Source: Sclerurus mexicanus (lineage: Eukaryota; Chordata; Aves; Passeriformes; Furnariidae). From it: a stretch of DNA of 64,000 nt. The notes below the pieces were generated by a model, which saw only the letters and a program-made list of their open reading frames with translations, had not been told where the DNA came from and ran no database searches. A program made the translations under genes and the position numbers. The stretch is taken from the NCBI GenBank assembly GCA_013396755.1, contig VWZF01006901.1, positions 33,501-97,500 of the forward strand. The letters are read 5' to 3'. Positions 61,626 to 64,000 of this stretch are shown here, piece by piece (position 1 is the stretch's first letter; each line of letters starts with the position of its first letter).

Positions 61626-64000
61626 GTCTCTGGTTCTTCAAAGGAAACTGAGCTAAGTTCTTTCTTTCAGAAAGGGGCTTACATAGCACCTGCATTTTCT
61701 AAATGTGGCAGCCTTCTATTCTCTTATGCAAAGCTGTTATATATAGTACTATAGCAATAACTTTTATAACATGTGTTAGAGATCTTTATAAAGTCTACTG
61801 ACAGAATGTAGGTAACAAAATGTTACTGTCTGACTTTGGAGAGTGGGGGATTTATAGGATATAATTAGCAGGAGGGGAAACAAACACAATTGTCTTTAAG
61901 GAAAGAAATCTCTGCTTGATATTTTACCCGTGCATTTATGGCTATGTCCTCCTCTCCATGTGAGGACTAATATGAAAGTTATGCATGTGCAGAAAGCCCT
62001 TTGTACCTCTGTGCTTAACTTTGGTCACAACGAGAGCTGAAAGCTATCAAAGAAAGGGGGTATCTCTGAATGTTATTTGTTGTTTAAAAACAAGCAAGCA
62101 AGAAAGCATTCAGCTAGTAGCTTGCTTCTCAGGCTGCTACACATGAGAACCCCATAAGATGGCTTTCTTAGGAGATGTTATGGTCTTCTCTTCTTCTTCA
62201 GAAGTACACAAATAGCACCCTAACCTCTTCAATGGGTGTATTGTGCTCCAAGTGGCTTCTGAGCTTTAGACTCATTTGTTGTTTTCTAAATGTCACTGTC
62301 ACTTCACGGGTAAGTCAAACAGCCAGAGAGAAGGAACATGCCACTCTCATAAGCCCCCGAACAATGGGTGAATATTAAAACCCAGTTACCTCCAAACTAC
62401 TAATTCGTTCTAAATAGTTGTCTCAGGCACCAGCACCATCTTCTTAAATAATTCAAAAGCAGTCACTATAATGAACTGCAGGGCAGTTGCAAGGTTGAGG
62501 CACTCTCTATAAAGGTATTCTTTTCTGCTTTTATTACGGAAATATGGCTTCACAGCTCTAGAACTGCTAATACATGGCCGGCCAGTAGCCAGCATGTTTA
62601 TAATAGTAGGTATTCCCTCACTGCTATTCTTTGCCCCCTCCGGCAAGAGGAGTTCTCCGACCTGCACTAGGAGTGACTTGAACCATTGTTGTGACCAACA
62701 AGCACTTGGGAAGACTTCACTCATTTACTGAATTCATGTCATATTGCCAGATCAGGGCTAGTCCCTTATTCTCTACTTTAGGCTTTTGTTCTTCTACCTT
62801 TAGAAGCCACTTTGAGAAAACTTATCTGAAAATGTGTATGATTAACCTGATACCACAGAGCTCTGGAGCCTCACTCACTTATCACCACTGGGGAAACACT
62901 AGCAGTTTGCTAGCCACGTTTTGCCATTAGATAAGCATGAGATCAGCTCCCCCTGACACCAGCTGACAAACTCTGCTTCCAGAAGCCCCGCAGAAGTCCT
63001 CTGTCTACCTCTGAGAGTGAAATCCAGCCCCCACACGTTTTTCTCTGCTCCCAAACACAGACTGCCTTCTGTGGAAATTTTTCATTCAACAGGCCATCCA
63101 GAAAGAAACATTTTTACAGATGTTCTATTCCAGTAAAAATTGAAAGAAAAAAAATTAACCATTATGTTTCACTTATTCCAGCTCAAATAAATAACTTAAA
63201 ATTTCCTATAACCACTCCTTTGTTTGGACATTTGGTAATACGTCTACAGAAGATACCATGCTTTTCTCATTTCTGCATTGCTATAAAAAATGCTTTTCTG
63301 TTCATGCAGTTCAAACAAGGCTCATGTGCTGTTCACCACCCTTGATATTGCTGGGTGCTAATCAAGGGGAAGGAGTTTTTGACTACCTGATAATAAAAAT
63401 CAAGAAATATAGTAGATAACCGACTTTACCTAGTAGACACTGATGTTAGTTCATGAGGGCAAAACCTTTTTGTTTTGGTATCCACTTTAGAGGACCAACA
63501 TTAGATGCCTTTCTTCCCTTCCAAGCAGCTGAAGATGGGAGGGAGGCAATTACAAGCACCTACATGAGCAGCATAAAGTCTAAATGCAAAAAGTCCTACT
63601 TTTCCTTCCTACCTCACAGTTGCACCCATGACAACTTTAAGCACAGAAATGACAACCTGGATTTTAAGTTGAGCCTTTGCCATTCAATTTCTACCTGTAC
63701 ATTTGAACATTTTCCAGGCAGGGAATGCTGCATTTCCATGGAGTAGTGAAATCCCTGAACCACTAGCTTCCAGGCCTCCCAGCTCTGTAGAAACACACAG
63801 GCTTTAACTTTACTGTACCTGAGTCACACCTGCAGGGTCGAGCCCCTCCAAACCCCGTACAACAGCCTGCAGAGAGCATCCCACAAACATAACAGTGAAC
63901 GAACATAAGAGTGAACAAAGCTCTGTGAGGGGCTTTGAAGAGACACAACTTTTCAGCTTCTTCTTTTGGATGCTTCACCTTGTAATGCTGAATTCCCAAA
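61582..64000 (-). other. PROX1: PROX1 last intron (3' portion)
   Basis: This is non-coding sequence between the terminal exon and the right edge. I looked on the minus strand for the preceding PROX1 exon, which encodes the homeodomain part before the VPERFL block, and did not see it, so the intron continues past 64000. A 104-codon open frame on the minus strand (62410-62724) has no recognisable domain and no sign of belonging to PROX1; I treat it as chance. A near-duplicate 16-base unit occurs at 63886-63917. No mobile element is recognised here. Confidence 0.8.

Noticed and set aside
62410..62724. Minus-strand open frame of 104 codons inside the PROX1 intron
   Set aside because: Not PROX1 sequence, no domain and no evidence of an alternative exon.
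1..64000. CRISPR arrays, operons, phage or plasmid systems
   Set aside because: The sequence is vertebrate: no dense gene packing, no ribosome-binding-site-led coding runs, no regularly spaced repeats.

Overview
This window is vertebrate nuclear DNA, most likely from a bird. The evidence is one perfectly readable vertebrate coding exon, very sparse interspersed repeats, one decayed CR1 LINE and several very old MIR-type SINE remnants (the amniote pattern), and single-base N gaps typical of a draft assembly. The bird assignment is an inference; another low-repeat sauropsid is possible.

The only protein-coding gene I can support is PROX1, on the minus strand at the right end. Its terminal coding exon (61393-61578) encodes the last 61 residues of the homeo-Prospero domain up to the stop codon. 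To the right (61579-64000) is the 3' part of the preceding intron. To the left is a 3' UTR of about 5.5 kb (about 55901-61392). It holds two 8-mer miR-181 seed matches, one just after the stop and one just before the poly(A) signal, an overlapping AUUUA element, several microsatellites, a possible proximal poly(A) signal and a terminal poly(A) signal at 55919-55924.

The remaining ~55.9 kb (1-55900) is downstream intergenic sequence with no gene I can defend. The open reading frames there are short, isolated and without recognisable domains, and some are translations of old repeats. It contains a CR1 remnant (42317-42855), about nine MIR-like remnants, simple repeats, a small dense CpG-rich patch beside an assembly gap (about 32030-32200), a second CpG-enriched patch (about 23560-24140), a G-quadruplex-type tract, and stretches rich in homeodomain, POU, forkhead or GATA motifs that are candidate PROX1 regulatory elements. 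In mammals PROX1 is also followed by a large gene desert.

The most conspicuous structure is a tandem duplication of 1,679 bp (47574-49252 and 49254-50932) whose copies look identical and are separated by exactly one N. This is best read as an unmerged contig overlap, not as biology. I did not find a convincing undescribed system. The observations most worth checking are the assembly artefact, the CpG patch beside the gap, the paired GATA motifs and the layout of the PROX1 3' UTR.
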